DNA of 64,000 nt from Sandaracinaceae bacterium (lineage in GTDB: Bacteria; Myxococcota_A; Polyangia; Polyangiales; Sandaracinaceae), in the NCBI GenBank assembly GCA_019637095.1, contig JAHBWG010000006.1:1-64000 (forward strand). The letters are read 5' to 3'. The notes below the pieces were generated by a model. It did not search any database, had not been told where the DNA came from, and saw only the letters and a list, made by a program, of their open reading frames with translations. Made by a program: the position numbers and the translations under genes. Shown here piece after piece: positions 18,492-27,933 of the stretch (position 1 is the first letter of the stretch; every line of letters starts with the position of its first letter).

Positions 18492-20795
18492 TCATCGTGT
18501 ACGACGGAGGATCGCGCGTCCGCCGCCAACCGCCCACACGCCACCGTCCGAGTCGATCGCAGCCGCCTCGAATCTGACCCCATCGGCATGCTCCCTTCGC
18601 CAACGCGACCCATCCCATCGGATCAGGTTCTCGTCTCCCATCGCCCAGACCTCATTACTCGCCCTTCCGATCACCGCGGTGAGGCGAGCCGTCCCCTGCG
18701 CCACATCGCCAGGGACGGCGTGCTCCGTCCACCGACTCCCGTCCCAGTGATGCGCCCGTCCGGGGAACGCTACCCAAATGTCATCCTGCGCAAGACCCCA
18801 GACCACGTCTCCGCCCGGGGCATCGCTAAGCGGTGCTATCGACGCTCCGTCCCAGTGCAAGAGAACATCACTACTGGCGATCCATACATCATCGGGCCCA
18901 AGCCCCCAAACGCCGCGACATGCTGAGCTTACACCCGTCGGCACGAGAGCCCAACGCACACCATTCCACCGCCAGACCGTCCCACCGTCCCCTACCGCCC
19001 AAACGTCATCCGCCCCACTGCCCCAAAGCTTCCACAGCAAGGGCCCTCCGCGGCGCGACACAGTCCATTCCGTCCCATTCCAACGAATGATGACGCCACC
19101 TTCGCCTACTGCCCAGAGATCACGGGGGCCCGCGCCCCACACATCATACAGCCACCCGACGTCAGGCGGGACTGGCGTTTCCTGCCATCTGTCCCCGTCC
19201 CAATGGCTCACGAGAGCCTCCGAGTCCCCCCCGCCGACCGCCCAGACGTCATCCGGCCCGAACGCCCAGACGCCACGGTATGTACCATACCCGCGCCGTG
19301 CAGCACTCCACGCCGAGTTCCAGGCAAACCCGTCCCAGTGCGCCAACTCGTTGCCGACCGCCCAGACGTCCATCCCGGTCGTTCCTCCAACGGCCCAAGT
19401 GCCGCCAGCCCTAGACACCTCCCACCGTTCCCCCGTCCAGACGACGATGTCGCCAGCCGACGTTGCCCCCCAGAGTTGCCGGTCCGCAGAAAGCCAAACG
19501 CGCGACAGAAAAGTACGTGTTCCGGATACGGTGGAAGACCACCCCACTCCGTCCCAGTGGATCACATCTCCGTAGTTCTCAACTACCCAGAGATCGTGCG
19601 CGTCTCCGCCGGCGATCGTCCAGGCCTCCGTTTCCCCGGTTCTCATGCTCACCCACGCGCCTCCGTCCCACCGGTCAATCGCGCGCGGCCCAGCGACCCA
19701 AACGTCGGCAGCGGTCGTGCTCCCCCACACCGATGAGACGGGCGTACTCAAGTTCCCCTGGCTCTCCCACAGGGACCCATTCCAACGGAAGACACCACTC
19801 CCCCGGACGGCCCACGCATCGCCAGTTCCTCGCGACCAGATGTCCCCAACGGAACCCCTTCCGGCCACATCACCGAACCTCGTGTCGCTCCAGAGGCTGC
19901 CGTCCCATCGCAGCGCGATGCCGACGATGTCGTCTCCGTCCCATCCCACAGCCCACAGATCCGACGGCGCGGAGCCGCGCAATCTCAACAGGCGGTCTTG
20001 TGGGCGACCTACCGTTGTTCGATGCCAGGCGCTCCCATCCCACCTAATCAGCAGGCCTCCCCGACCAAGCACCCAAACATCGTCTTCGCGAAAGGCCTGA
20101 ACGGACACGAGAGTATTACCGAAGGGTAGCGGGTGCTCCCAACACCACCCCTCCGCCGTGCAAGCCGTACAATGAGCAGCCGCCCCGACCCACTCTCCGC
20201 TCTCGCCGCACACCCGTTGGTCCGCACCAACAAGAGTAAACCCCTCGAAGCACTCGTACCGGGCGAACTGTCCTGCTCCCGCGCGCTCACGGTCTACCGT
20301 GCCGTAGTGCGGAGCCGCGAGTCGCGGACACTCACGAAGACATGTCGGCGGCGGCGCGTCGAACTCGCCATCCGCGGAGCATCGCGCGCTCTCGGCCCCG
20401 TCAAGAAGGAATCCAGCATCGCAGAAGTAAAAGACGCTATCTCGGTACGGTGCGCTCTCGGCTGAGACGCCACCGTTCGTCGGAGCGATAGCCCCTCGAC
20501 AGACAATCGGACTCTCACAGCGAGGACCATCGAAGCCTGTGCCAGCGCACTCACAGCGGACGTCAGCGCCATCGCGAACGCAAATGCCTCCGTTCTCGCA
20601 TGCACGCGGAGGGCAATCGCCTCCATCAACACGGCCTCCCCCGTCGGAGTCGCTCGGACCCCCGTCGGAGTCACTCCGGAAAGTCGGCTCGGGACCCAGG
20701 AGCAGCGAGCACCCCGACAGGACGGAGATACCCAACACGGCAGCGGACACACTCGCACGGCGTTCCTTCTCGCCATGGTTGGTCATACGGGTCAT
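18492..20795 (-). CDS. EGF/sushi/beta-propeller surface lipoprotein, copy 1
   Basis: 767 residues. Lipobox SVLSGC, then SLLLGPEPTFR shared with the next gene. An Asp/Gly linker leads to an EGF-like domain (CPPRACENGGICVRDG to CECAGTGFDGPRCE) and two sushi-like modules with paired cysteines (ending APPPTC and VGAAAHC). Then come 14 repeats built on 'DVWAVG ... HWDG..W', enough for two seven-bladed propellers. This is an adhesin-like, eukaryote-style surface architecture. ATG 20795 is preferred: a GAGGAG box sits six bases before it. It follows copy 2 by about 15 bases, so they form one operon. G+C is clearly lower than in neighbours (58-60% in two hand-counted 60-base lines). Confidence 0.85.
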   Translation of the reverse strand: MTRMTNHGEKERRASVSAAVLGISVLSGCSLLLGPEPTFRSDSDGGPSDSDGGGRVDGGDCPPRACENGGICVRDGADVRCECAGTGFDGPRCESPIVCRGAIAPTNGGVSAESAPYRDSVFYFCDAGFLLDGAESARCSADGEFDAPPPTCLRECPRLAAPHYGTVDRERAGAGQFARYECFEGFTLVGADQRVCGESGEWVGAAAHCTACTAEGWCWEHPLPFGNTLVSVQAFREDDVWVLGRGGLLIRWDGSAWHRTTVGRPQDRLLRLRGSAPSDLWAVGWDGDDIVGIALRWDGSLWSDTRFGDVAGRGSVGDIWSRGTGDAWAVRGSGVFRWNGSLWESQGNLSTPVSSVWGSTTAADVWVAGPRAIDRWDGGAWVSMRTGETEAWTIAGGDAHDLWVVENYGDVIHWDGVGWSSTVSGTRTFLSRVWLSADRQLWGATSAGDIVVWTGERWEVSRAGGTWAVGGTTGMDVWAVGNELAHWDGFAWNSAWSAARRGYGTYRGVWAFGPDDVWAVGGGDSEALVSHWDGDRWQETPVPPDVGWLYDVWGAGPRDLWAVGEGGVIIRWNGTEWTVSRRGGPLLWKLWGSGADDVWAVGDGGTVWRWNGVRWALVPTGVSSACRGVWGLGPDDVWIASSDVLLHWDGASIAPLSDAPGGDVVWGLAQDDIWVAFPGRAHHWDGSRWTEHAVPGDVAQGTARLTAVIGRASNEVWAMGDENLIRWDGSRWRREHADGVRFEAAAIDSDGGVWAVGGGRAILRRTR

Positions 20796-20810
20796 CTCCA
20801 TCTCCTCGAG

Positions 20811-23126
20811 TCAGGGTCGATACCGCAGGATCGTTCCTCGCTCCCCCACGGCCCAGACATCGGTAGCCGATACTCCCCACACAGCGTAGATCCAGGTTGC
20901 GAACGGCATCGTCACTGGTGTCCATGCAGACCCGTCCCAGTGATAGCTGGACTCACCGACGAGCCAGACGTCGTTGGCTGCAGTTCCCCACAGTCCGTAG
21001 AAGCGCGTCGAACCGATCGTCGTAGAGGTCCAGTTGGCCCCGTTCCAGTGGAGCACTGCACCACCGCTTCCCGCCGCCCAGACGTCCGTCGAACTGCTCC
21101 CCCATACAGCAAACAGCGACTCCACCGTGCCGCTCTCAGCCGCGCTCCAGGACGTCCCGTTCCATCTTATGATGCTGCCCGCTTCGCCAACCGCCCATGC
21201 TTCGGAGGAGTTCTGGGTCCACACTGCGTGTAACCATCGGGGGGTCCCTGTCTCACGATCGCGCCAGGAACTGCCGTTCCAGTGATAGGACTGGCCGTCG
21301 CGACCTACCGCCCAGACGTTCGTAGCGCTGCTACCTGACACATCAAGCAGCCAGGCCGACAAGCGGGAGCGCCATCCCACCCCGTCCCAGCTTATGATAC
21401 CGCTCCGTCCGACACTCCACAGGTTGCTCGGCGCGGAGCCCCAGACGCCCTCGAAGAAGCTGTCAGAAACGCCGGTTGACACAGTGACCCACTCTGCGCC
21501 CGTCCGCCGTCGCAATCCGCCATCACCTACCGCCCAAACACTCGGACCCGCGCCCGCCCAAACTGAGCGGAGGTCCGAGGTCTCGCCTGTTCCCTGCCAA
21601 CCCATAGAAGTATGGTGCGCGATCACACTACCGAACGCCCACACGTCATCTCGATCTCCCCAAAAGGCCGTTGGCCCAAAGCGACCGGCGCTTTCGCGAG
21701 ACCAGACGGATCCGTTCCAGTGGAGCGTGCTCGGTAGACCTCCAGGGGGAAACTCGCCGATCCAGATGTCGTCGCTCGCGCGGCCCCAGAGGCCGTAGAG
21801 TCCACCGACATCTCCAAGCCCGAGCGCCACCGACCGCCACCTGGTGCCGTCCCAGTGTAAGACGACCCCCCGCTGCTCCGAGTCCGCTCCGACGGCCCAG
21901 ACATCGGCGGCACCGAATCCCCAGATAGCTGTCAAGTTCGACGCAGTTCCGCTGTCCGCAGGCGACCAAGCCGCGCCGTCCCAGCGGAGGATGGTGCCGC
22001 CGGAGCCCACGGCCCATGCAGACGTGGGGGACGCCGCCCACACTCCCGTAAGAGCCGCAGCCGACCCCGTGGGAGAATTGCTCCAACTGGACCCGTCGTA
22101 GTGGATCGCCGTGCCTCTCGCGCCGACAGCCCACACGTCGGCCCCAGAGGTCCCTGACACAGCGTGGAGCGGCAGCGTCGTGCCGCTGCGAGCAGGCGTC
22201 CAGATCGTCCCGTCCCACCGGAGGATCGCTCCGGAGTGGCCGACCGCCCAAACGTTCGTCGATGACGTGCCCCAAACCCCGCGCATCCTTTCCGGTGCCT
22301 CGTGCTCGCGGAGTCGGCGACCGTCCCAGTGGAGCATCCGAGCCTCGACGTCCGCAATCCAAACGTCATTGGGTGCCCACCCCCAAACGGCCGACGTGTC
22401 CCAGATCACCGGCGCTTCGAGGCACCACCGACTGCTCGTGCAGACAAGGCACTCGGGAGCAGTTCCACTCCACAGCCCGCTGGGAAGACACGTGCGAGTA
22501 CGGTCGCCGACCAGCGTTCGCCCGATGCACCCGTACGTGGCGACCTGTCCTTCTCCTCCGATCTCACGGTCCAAGGTGCCGAAGGCGGGCCGGGTGAGAG
22601 GAGCACACGCCGCCAGGCAGCGCGGCGGTGGCGCGGCGAACGTGCCGGCCTCAGTGCATCGGATCTCCTCGTCACCGTCCAGGACGAACCCGGGATCACA
22701 CGAGTAGGTGACGGCGCCGGGATAGGCGATCGAGGGTGCGGACACGCGGCCGTTGGCGGGTGCCGTAGCTCCGTCGCAGACGACCGGTTCCTCGCACGTG
22801 GAGCCGCCGTATCCCGTCCCATCGCAGTCGCACCGATACGTCGTCGCGCCGGTACGCGTGCACCCCCCGCCGTTGAGGCACGGGTTGGGATTACAAGGCT
22901 GACCGTCGCCGCCGCCGTCTGCCGAGGCGTCGACGAAGGGCGGGGCGGCGTCCGGCTCGCCGCCGTCCTGCTGGCTCGCCCCATCGGTCGTCTCCCGGAA
23001 CGTGGGCTCCGGGCCGAGAAGCAGGGAGCAGCCGGAGGCCAGCCCGGCGAGCGCGAACAGGGGCGCACGCAAATGGCACAGGCGCCCGTGCAGGTGAGGC
23101 TTTGGGAGGGCTCGGGTGGAGGTCAT
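20811..23126 (-). CDS. EGF/sushi/beta-propeller surface lipoprotein, copy 2
   Basis: 771 residues from the ATG at 23126 (MTSTRALPKP). It has the same plan as copy 1: lipobox LASGC followed by SLLLGPEPTFRE, an Asp-rich linker, an EGF-like domain (CNPNPCLNGGGCTRTG to CDCDGTGYGGSTCE) and two sushi-like modules. Fourteen repeats follow, again of the DVWAVG/WDG type (for example TNVWAVGHSGAILRWDG). The domain order and repeat number match, but the residues between repeat motifs differ a good deal, so the duplication is not recent. It is first in the pair. A 367-base gene-free stretch upstream should contain the promoter. Cell-surface recognition or adhesion is inferred. Confidence 0.85.
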   Translation of the reverse strand: MTSTRALPKPHLHGRLCHLRAPLFALAGLASGCSLLLGPEPTFRETTDGASQQDGGEPDAAPPFVDASADGGGDGQPCNPNPCLNGGGCTRTGATTYRCDCDGTGYGGSTCEEPVVCDGATAPANGRVSAPSIAYPGAVTYSCDPGFVLDGDEEIRCTEAGTFAAPPPRCLAACAPLTRPAFGTLDREIGGEGQVATYGCIGRTLVGDRTRTCLPSGLWSGTAPECLVCTSSRWCLEAPVIWDTSAVWGWAPNDVWIADVEARMLHWDGRRLREHEAPERMRGVWGTSSTNVWAVGHSGAILRWDGTIWTPARSGTTLPLHAVSGTSGADVWAVGARGTAIHYDGSSWSNSPTGSAAALTGVWAASPTSAWAVGSGGTILRWDGAAWSPADSGTASNLTAIWGFGAADVWAVGADSEQRGVVLHWDGTRWRSVALGLGDVGGLYGLWGRASDDIWIGEFPPGGLPSTLHWNGSVWSRESAGRFGPTAFWGDRDDVWAFGSVIAHHTSMGWQGTGETSDLRSVWAGAGPSVWAVGDGGLRRRTGAEWVTVSTGVSDSFFEGVWGSAPSNLWSVGRSGIISWDGVGWRSRLSAWLLDVSGSSATNVWAVGRDGQSYHWNGSSWRDRETGTPRWLHAVWTQNSSEAWAVGEAGSIIRWNGTSWSAAESGTVESLFAVWGSSSTDVWAAGSGGAVLHWNGANWTSTTIGSTRFYGLWGTAANDVWLVGESSYHWDGSAWTPVTMPFATWIYAVWGVSATDVWAVGERGTILRYRP

Positions 23127-23493
23127 CGTCGGCCAGTCATCGGGCGAGGTGGACCCGAGTTTCTCCGCGCCCGGATCTCCTGTGAAGTCTCGCCGCCTTC
23201 CTCGCCGCGCGCAACCCGGGCCCGCCCACACCACCGCCGCGTGGTGAGGCGCGGCCGTCAGTGCTGCGCGGGACCGCAGGCAACCAGAATCCAGGCGGCC
23301 GCGGCGGCGAGTTCCACGACCCTCCACGGCGGCGTTGCCGCTTCCGTGTGAGGACCGCTGCTTGCGGCGGCAGTCGAACTGGGAGTGACCTCAGTAGATA
23401 CCGCAGCCAGTCATACCTGCGCTCTCTCCACGGACACCAGGGACCTCGGGGTCGTAGCCGCCGCGCTCGCCCCGGCGCGTTGCTGGCGACGCC
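23127..23493. other. Gene-free stretch upstream of the propeller-lipoprotein operon
   Basis: 367 bases between the end of the Cys-rich lipoprotein gene and the start of propeller copy 2. I see no convincing open frame, RNA gene or perfect repeat. It is less G+C-rich than surrounding coding DNA in parts (for example near 23375-23430) and should hold the promoter for the 23126 gene. No clear -35/-10 pair could be assigned. Confidence 0.6.
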
Positions 23494-25362
23494 CTATGGC
23501 GTCGTACACGACCCGCTGCTGCACATGCCGCTTCGGCAATCGTCAGAACTGGTGCAGCCTACGCCGCCTCCACAGTTGCGAGCTACGCCGCCGCCCATGC
23601 CGGTGATCGTCCAACCGCCCGTAGTCGTCAGGCCGCCGGTACTCGTGATGGGCTCATTGCCCGTCGCACCATTACCGCTGCCGCCGAGCGTGGCGTTCGT
23701 GAGGATGATGTTCGCGCCGCTCCCGCTAGCCGTGATCCCGAGACCGGACGCGCTGTTGATCGCCTCGCGCGTGGCTATGGCGACCTGAGCAGCGGACAGC
23801 ATGAGGTCACTACGGATGTGAATGCATACCTTCCCGGCGGCAGGAGCGCAGTTGGCCGGTTGGTCGGTGTCGAGCTCAAATACGACGCTGATTCCGGGAG
23901 GTCTGACCGTGCCATTTGCTAGCGTGAACGTAGCCCCGTCCGGCGTCTGCTCGCTGCCGGTCACCGTCAACGAGCCGGTGGCCGTCACGTACGTGCGCGC
24001 CACGGTACAGTTCGCGTTGCAGAGGCCGCACGCGTTCGTGTTGCGGTCGTCACAGGCTTCGGCGCCGACGACCAGGCCGTCACCGCAGATCTCGGAGCAG
24101 CTCGACGGCGCGCCCATGCAGGTCCAGCCCATCTCGGTCTGGCACGTGGCGCTGCAGCCGTCGTTGGGGTTCATGTTCATGTCGTCGCACGTCTCGGTAC
24201 CGCGGATCAGTCCGTCACCGCAGATCGGATTGCACGTCGACATGGCGCCGACCGCGCCAGGGCACAGCCAGCCGGTCTCCACCGTGCATGCGGCGTCGCA
24301 GCCGTCGTTCGGCATCATGTTGCCGTCGTCGCAGAACTCGCTGGGGTGACGGTTGCCGTCACCGCACACGTTGCCCGTCAGCATGAGCTCGGCGCCGCAG
24401 TCGGCTCGACAGAGGGTGCACATCGCCGTCCCGTAGGGACACGCGGTCTCGGTCACCGTGTTGCCGTCGTCGCAGACTTCGGTCCCACGGACCATCCCGT
24501 CGCCACAGACGGTCATGCACGTCGAGCGGCCGGCCGCGTTCTCCGTGCACATCCACCCGGGCTGCACGGCGCACACGTCGCTGCAGCCGTCCTCCTCCGC
24601 CGAGGTGTTGCCGTCGTCGCAGCCTTCCATGCCGGCGCGGATCCCGTCACCACACGTCGTCTCACACACGCTCGGCTCACCGGCGCACGACCAGCCCGGC
24701 TCCTCTTGGCAGTCCGCAGAGCAGCCGTCGTCGTCCTCGTTGCCGTCGTCGTCGCACGTCTCGCCCGCGTCGAGCACGCCGTTGCCGCACGTCTCCGCGC
24801 ACATGCTCGGCTCGCCCATACAGACCCAGCCGGTCTCGATCATCGTGCAGTCGCCCGAGCACCCGTCCGCGCTCATGGTGTTCATGTCGTCGCACCGCTC
24901 GGTGTCCGTGCAGATCACCCCGTCACCGCACGTCGAGCCGGTGCCCGCCGCCGTGCAGTCCGCGTTGCACGCGCCGCACGGCGTCGTGAACCCGTCGTCG
25001 CACACCTCGTCCCCGACGACCATCCCGTCGCCGCAGATCGCGCTGCAGCTGTCCGGCCCGAACCCCTCGCACTCGAAACCCGGCTCCACCGTGCACGTCG
25101 CGCTGCACCCGTCGCCCGACGACGTGTTGCCGTCGTCGCACGCCTCACCCGCGTTCATGACGCCGTTGCCGCACTCGGGCCCCGCGTCGGTCATCGCCGC
25201 GTCGTCGGGGCCCGCGTCACGCGGGCCGCCGTCGAGCATGCCCGAGTCGGACGTGGTGCCGCCGTCGTTGATGCGGTCGCGATCGAACCCGACCACGAGG
25301 GAGCAGCCGGCGCCGAGGACGGCGACGAGCGAACAGAGGAGGAGCTGGGTGTGTCGAGCCAT
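23494..25362 (-). CDS. Cys-rich DUF4215 (myxobacterial disulfide repeat) lipoprotein
   Basis: 622 residues. Lipobox LGAGC; a short Asp-Gly/Asp-Ala linker; then nine repeats of about 38 residues with the form CGDG..... E.CDDGN....DGC...C (first: CGNGVMNAGEACDDGNTSSG). These make disulfide-locked rods in secreted myxobacterial proteins. From about 430 the protein changes to a repeat-free domain of Ser/Thr/Gly-rich strands (GSLTVTGSEQTPDGATFTL) and ends with a small four-cysteine knot (CTSSDDCRSGMCSSGSC). It starts 11 bases after the PEGA/TPR gene and surely shares its transcript. Likely outer-membrane or surface located. Confidence 0.85.
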   Translation of the reverse strand: MARHTQLLLCSLVAVLGAGCSLVVGFDRDRINDGGTTSDSGMLDGGPRDAGPDDAAMTDAGPECGNGVMNAGEACDDGNTSSGDGCSATCTVEPGFECEGFGPDSCSAICGDGMVVGDEVCDDGFTTPCGACNADCTAAGTGSTCGDGVICTDTERCDDMNTMSADGCSGDCTMIETGWVCMGEPSMCAETCGNGVLDAGETCDDDGNEDDDGCSADCQEEPGWSCAGEPSVCETTCGDGIRAGMEGCDDGNTSAEEDGCSDVCAVQPGWMCTENAAGRSTCMTVCGDGMVRGTEVCDDGNTVTETACPYGTAMCTLCRADCGAELMLTGNVCGDGNRHPSEFCDDGNMMPNDGCDAACTVETGWLCPGAVGAMSTCNPICGDGLIRGTETCDDMNMNPNDGCSATCQTEMGWTCMGAPSSCSEICGDGLVVGAEACDDRNTNACGLCNANCTVARTYVTATGSLTVTGSEQTPDGATFTLANGTVRPPGISVVFELDTDQPANCAPAAGKVCIHIRSDLMLSAAQVAIATREAINSASGLGITASGSGANIILTNATLGGSGNGATGNEPITSTGGLTTTGGWTITGMGGGVARNCGGGVGCTSSDDCRSGMCSSGSCTTP

Positions 25363-25373
25363 GACCGTTGACC

Positions 25374-26315
25374 TCAGAAGCGAAGCTGCGCGGCGATCCC
25401 GCCGCCGTCACGGGTTGCGAAGGGAGCGACGATCGCGGCCTGCTGCGAGGAGTCCGCGCTCGCGCGCTCCACGACGTAGAGCACGACCGCGGCGATCACG
25501 GAGAGCGCCGCGACGCCGAAGCTGATGTCCGCGACGAGCGCGAACGTCTCGCCGCGATCCGCGATGTCGTTCGCCGGCGCGGTGTCGAAGTTGCTCTGCT
25601 CGCTGAGCGCGAGGAAGCCGAAGACCGTGCCGGCGATGAGGGTGGCCGCGCCGATGCCGGCGAGCACCCAGACGCCGACGGAGGGGTCCGACGAGCCGCC
25701 GCCGCCGCCGCCGCCGCCGTCGTCGGCGTGCTGCTGGTCACCGCCGCTCGTGCCGAGCGGGTCCGCCGCGGCGTCGAGGCCGATCTCGAGCCGCGCGCGC
25801 GTCCCCGCCTGCGCCTCGAACTGCTGCTGCGTGGCGGTGTAGCCCTCGAGGTGCAGCTCGATCGTGTGGGCGCCGCCGCTCATCGTCACCTCGTGCGGGG
25901 TGACGTGGCCGGTGTCGCGGCCGTCGAGGACGATGCGCGCGCCGGGTGGCGTGCTGGTGATCGCGATCTGCGCGGGGCGCTGCCGGAAGGCCTGGAGGCG
26001 CCCCTCCACCTCCGCGCGGTCGTTCGCACCGGGCGCGTCGCGCAGGTACTGCTCGAGCGTCTGGATCGCGCCCGCGATGTTGCCCTGCTGCTCCTGCGCC
26101 GAGGCGATCGCGCGCAGCACGACGGGGTTCGGCACCGCGTCGTACGCCGCGCGGAACGAGGCCTCCGCCTGCGCATAGTTGCCCGCCTGGAACAGCGCCT
26201 GCGCCTCCGTGTAGAGCTGCCGCGCGCGTGCGCGCGGATCCTGCGCCTGACCCGTCGTCGTCCACACCACGCTCGAGAGCGCGGCGATCACGAAGAGCGA
26301 ACGAACTGCCCGCAT
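25374..26315 (-). CDS. TPR/PEGA membrane protein
   Basis: 313 residues from the ATG at 26315, which has GGAGGG close before it. A signal peptide (about 1-25, cut near TTGQAQ) leads to TPR helices (LYTEAQALFQAGNYAQAEAS; IASAQEQQGNIAGAIQTLEQYL). A PEGA domain follows (ITSTPPGARIVLDGRDTG, EVTMSGGAHTIELHLEGY). After a glycine-run linker come two hydrophobic helices and a tail ending QLRF. PEGA domains bind surface carbohydrate or protein layers. The same architecture recurs at 39549-40391, each time directly upstream of a Cys-rich lipoprotein, so the two products probably act as a pair. Confidence 0.8.
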   Translation of the reverse strand: MRAVRSLFVIAALSSVVWTTTGQAQDPRARARQLYTEAQALFQAGNYAQAEASFRAAYDAVPNPVVLRAIASAQEQQGNIAGAIQTLEQYLRDAPGANDRAEVEGRLQAFRQRPAQIAITSTPPGARIVLDGRDTGHVTPHEVTMSGGAHTIELHLEGYTATQQQFEAQAGTRARLEIGLDAAADPLGTSGGDQQHADDGGGGGGGGSSDPSVGVWVLAGIGAATLIAGTVFGFLALSEQSNFDTAPANDIADRGETFALVADISFGVAALSVIAAVVLYVVERASADSSQQAAIVAPFATRDGGGIAAQLRF

Positions 26316-26411
26316 CTTCCCTCCCGTCAACATTGCCTCTTCCTGGCGGGGAACCGTATCGAGGCGAACCGGCTCGCGTCAACTGAGCGGCCAAGAAAGC
26401 GCCGCGCGCGG

Positions 26412-27188
26412 TCAGGCGTTTCCCGACGGAGGCGCCGGGCGCGCGAGCGCGGCGGCGGCGAGGGCGCCCAGGACGAGGGCGATGAGGGTGGAGGTCGAGA
26501 GGCCGGCGGCGAGCACGCCGCGCACCGCGTCACCGCGGGTGAGCTCGACGGCGATGCGCAGCGCAGAGTACGCGGCGACGTAGGCGGCGAGGCGGCGGCC
26601 CGAGCCGGGGCGGCGCGCGGGGACGCAAGCGAACGCGAGCGCGAGCGCCAGCAAGCCGAGCGCCTCGTAGAGCGGGCTCGGGTGCCGCGCGATCGGGCCG
26701 GCGAGCGCCGCGGGCGCGAGCGGGTCGCGGTAGACGACGGACCACGGGCCGTCGAAGGGCGCGCCGAAGCAGCAGCCGCCGAGGAAGCAGCCGGCGCGGC
26801 CGAGGGCGTGACCGGCGGCGAGCCCGGGCAGCGCGAGCTCGAGCGCGCGCAGCGCGTCGAGGCGCAGGGCGCGGCGCGCGACGAGCGCGGCGAGCGCGAG
26901 ACCGGGCACGGCGCCGAAGGCGACGAGGCCACCGCCGCCGCGCAGCGCGTCGAGGGTGCCGGTGCGGACGAGCTCGACGAGGGCGAAGGTCAGCCACGCG
27001 GTGGTGAAGCCCAGACCGATCGCGATCGCGATCGCGGCGATCGTGCGGCCCTCGTCGAGGCCGCCGCGGTGCGCGGCGCGCACGGCGAGCGCGCCGGCGA
27101 CGAGGATCCCGGCGGCCGCGCAGACGCCGTAGGTGCCGATCGGGCGCGCGTGACCGCCGAGCTCGAGGACGAAGGCGACCGGATGCAC
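26412..27188 (-). CDS. Prolipoprotein diacylglyceryl transferase-like membrane enzyme
   Basis: 258 residues with about seven helices. The core signature GRAGCFLGGCCFGAPFDGPW followed by HPSPLYEALGLLALAL is the Lgt-family catalytic region, in the cysteine-containing variant found outside Proteobacteria. Lgt moves diacylglycerol from phosphatidylglycerol to the lipobox cysteine of prelipoproteins. The GTG at 27188 gives MHPVAFVLELGGHARPIGTYGV, the usual Lgt start, and lies six bases after the upstream gene's stop. It could be the housekeeping Lgt or a second copy used for the many lipoproteins here. Confidence 0.75.
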   Translation of the reverse strand: MHPVAFVLELGGHARPIGTYGVCAAAGILVAGALAVRAAHRGGLDEGRTIAAIAIAIGLGFTTAWLTFALVELVRTGTLDALRGGGGLVAFGAVPGLALAALVARRALRLDALRALELALPGLAAGHALGRAGCFLGGCCFGAPFDGPWSVVYRDPLAPAALAGPIARHPSPLYEALGLLALALAFACVPARRPGSGRRLAAYVAAYSALRIAVELTRGDAVRGVLAAGLSTSTLIALVLGALAAAALARPAPPSGNA

Positions 27189-27193
27189 GCGCG

Positions 27194-27682
27194 TCAGGAG
27201 CCGACGGGCTCGGGCGGAGGGAACGCGGGCGGCGGGGCGCTCGGGTCGGCCGAGGGATCGGGCTCGTCGGTCGGCGGCGGGAGCGGGAAGCTCGGATCGG
27301 GCGAGACGGGCGGCGGAGAGATCCCGGGGCTCGCGACGCCGCCGTCGACGAGCCAGAACGCAGGCGAGGTGGTCGAGTCCGGGCGCGGCGCGAGGGTCCC
27401 GGCGGAGCACATCGAGTTGCAGACGCCGCAGGTGAGCGCGACGAGGAGCGCGGGGAAGAAGGCGATGATCGAGACGATGAGCCCGGCGAGCGGGACGCCG
27501 CTCTCGCCGCCCTCCTCCTTCGCGCGGCTGAGCGCGACGCCGCCGAGCACCGCGCCGACGAGCGCGAGCACGGGGCTGAGGAAGCTGAGCAACGCGCCGA
27601 GGAACGGCACCCAGGTCAACATCGCCCCGGCGAACGCGAGGATCGCCGCGAGCACGCCGAGCACGATCGACGCAACGCCCAT
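27194..27682 (-). CDS. Small membrane protein with proline-rich tail (DUF4190-like)
   Basis: 162 residues. Three hydrophobic stretches (about 3-24, 27-48 and 59-80) hold glycine/alanine patterns of DUF4190-type proteins (LVGAVLGGVALSRAKEEGG). Two cysteines (CGVCNSMC) and a Pro/Ser-rich extension to the end follow (SPPPVSPDPSFPLPPPT). The start MGVASIVLGVL at 27682 is the first that leaves no odd polar lead. It is upstream of and probably coupled with the Lgt-like gene. Function unknown. Confidence 0.65.
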   Translation of the reverse strand: MGVASIVLGVLAAILAFAGAMLTWVPFLGALLSFLSPVLALVGAVLGGVALSRAKEEGGESGVPLAGLIVSIIAFFPALLVALTCGVCNSMCSAGTLAPRPDSTTSPAFWLVDGGVASPGISPPPVSPDPSFPLPPPTDEPDPSADPSAPPPAFPPPEPVGS

Positions 27683-27933
27683 GGCCGGGAGGTTCCGCGC
27701 TCGCGAGGGCGAGCGCAAGCCCCGCGCGCTCGAAGGGGCGCGGCAGACATCCAGCTTCTCGTGGTCCAGCGATGTCATGCTCCGCGTACGGTCGTTCGAC
27801 GAGCCCGTTGCGCCGCAGGGCAAGGGCGAGGGCAACCCGCCCGCCGTTACAGCGGCGCGATCGCCGCGCGTCTCGGACGAGCGGCGGCGGCGGGAGCCGC
27901 CGCGCGAGCGGCGCGCTACCCTCGCAGCGATCG

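Noticed and set aside
24000-25300. Regular repeats near 24-25 kb as a CRISPR array
   Set aside because: The periodicity comes from nine protein repeats (DUF4215) in a coding frame; the DNA units differ and there are no uniform spacers.
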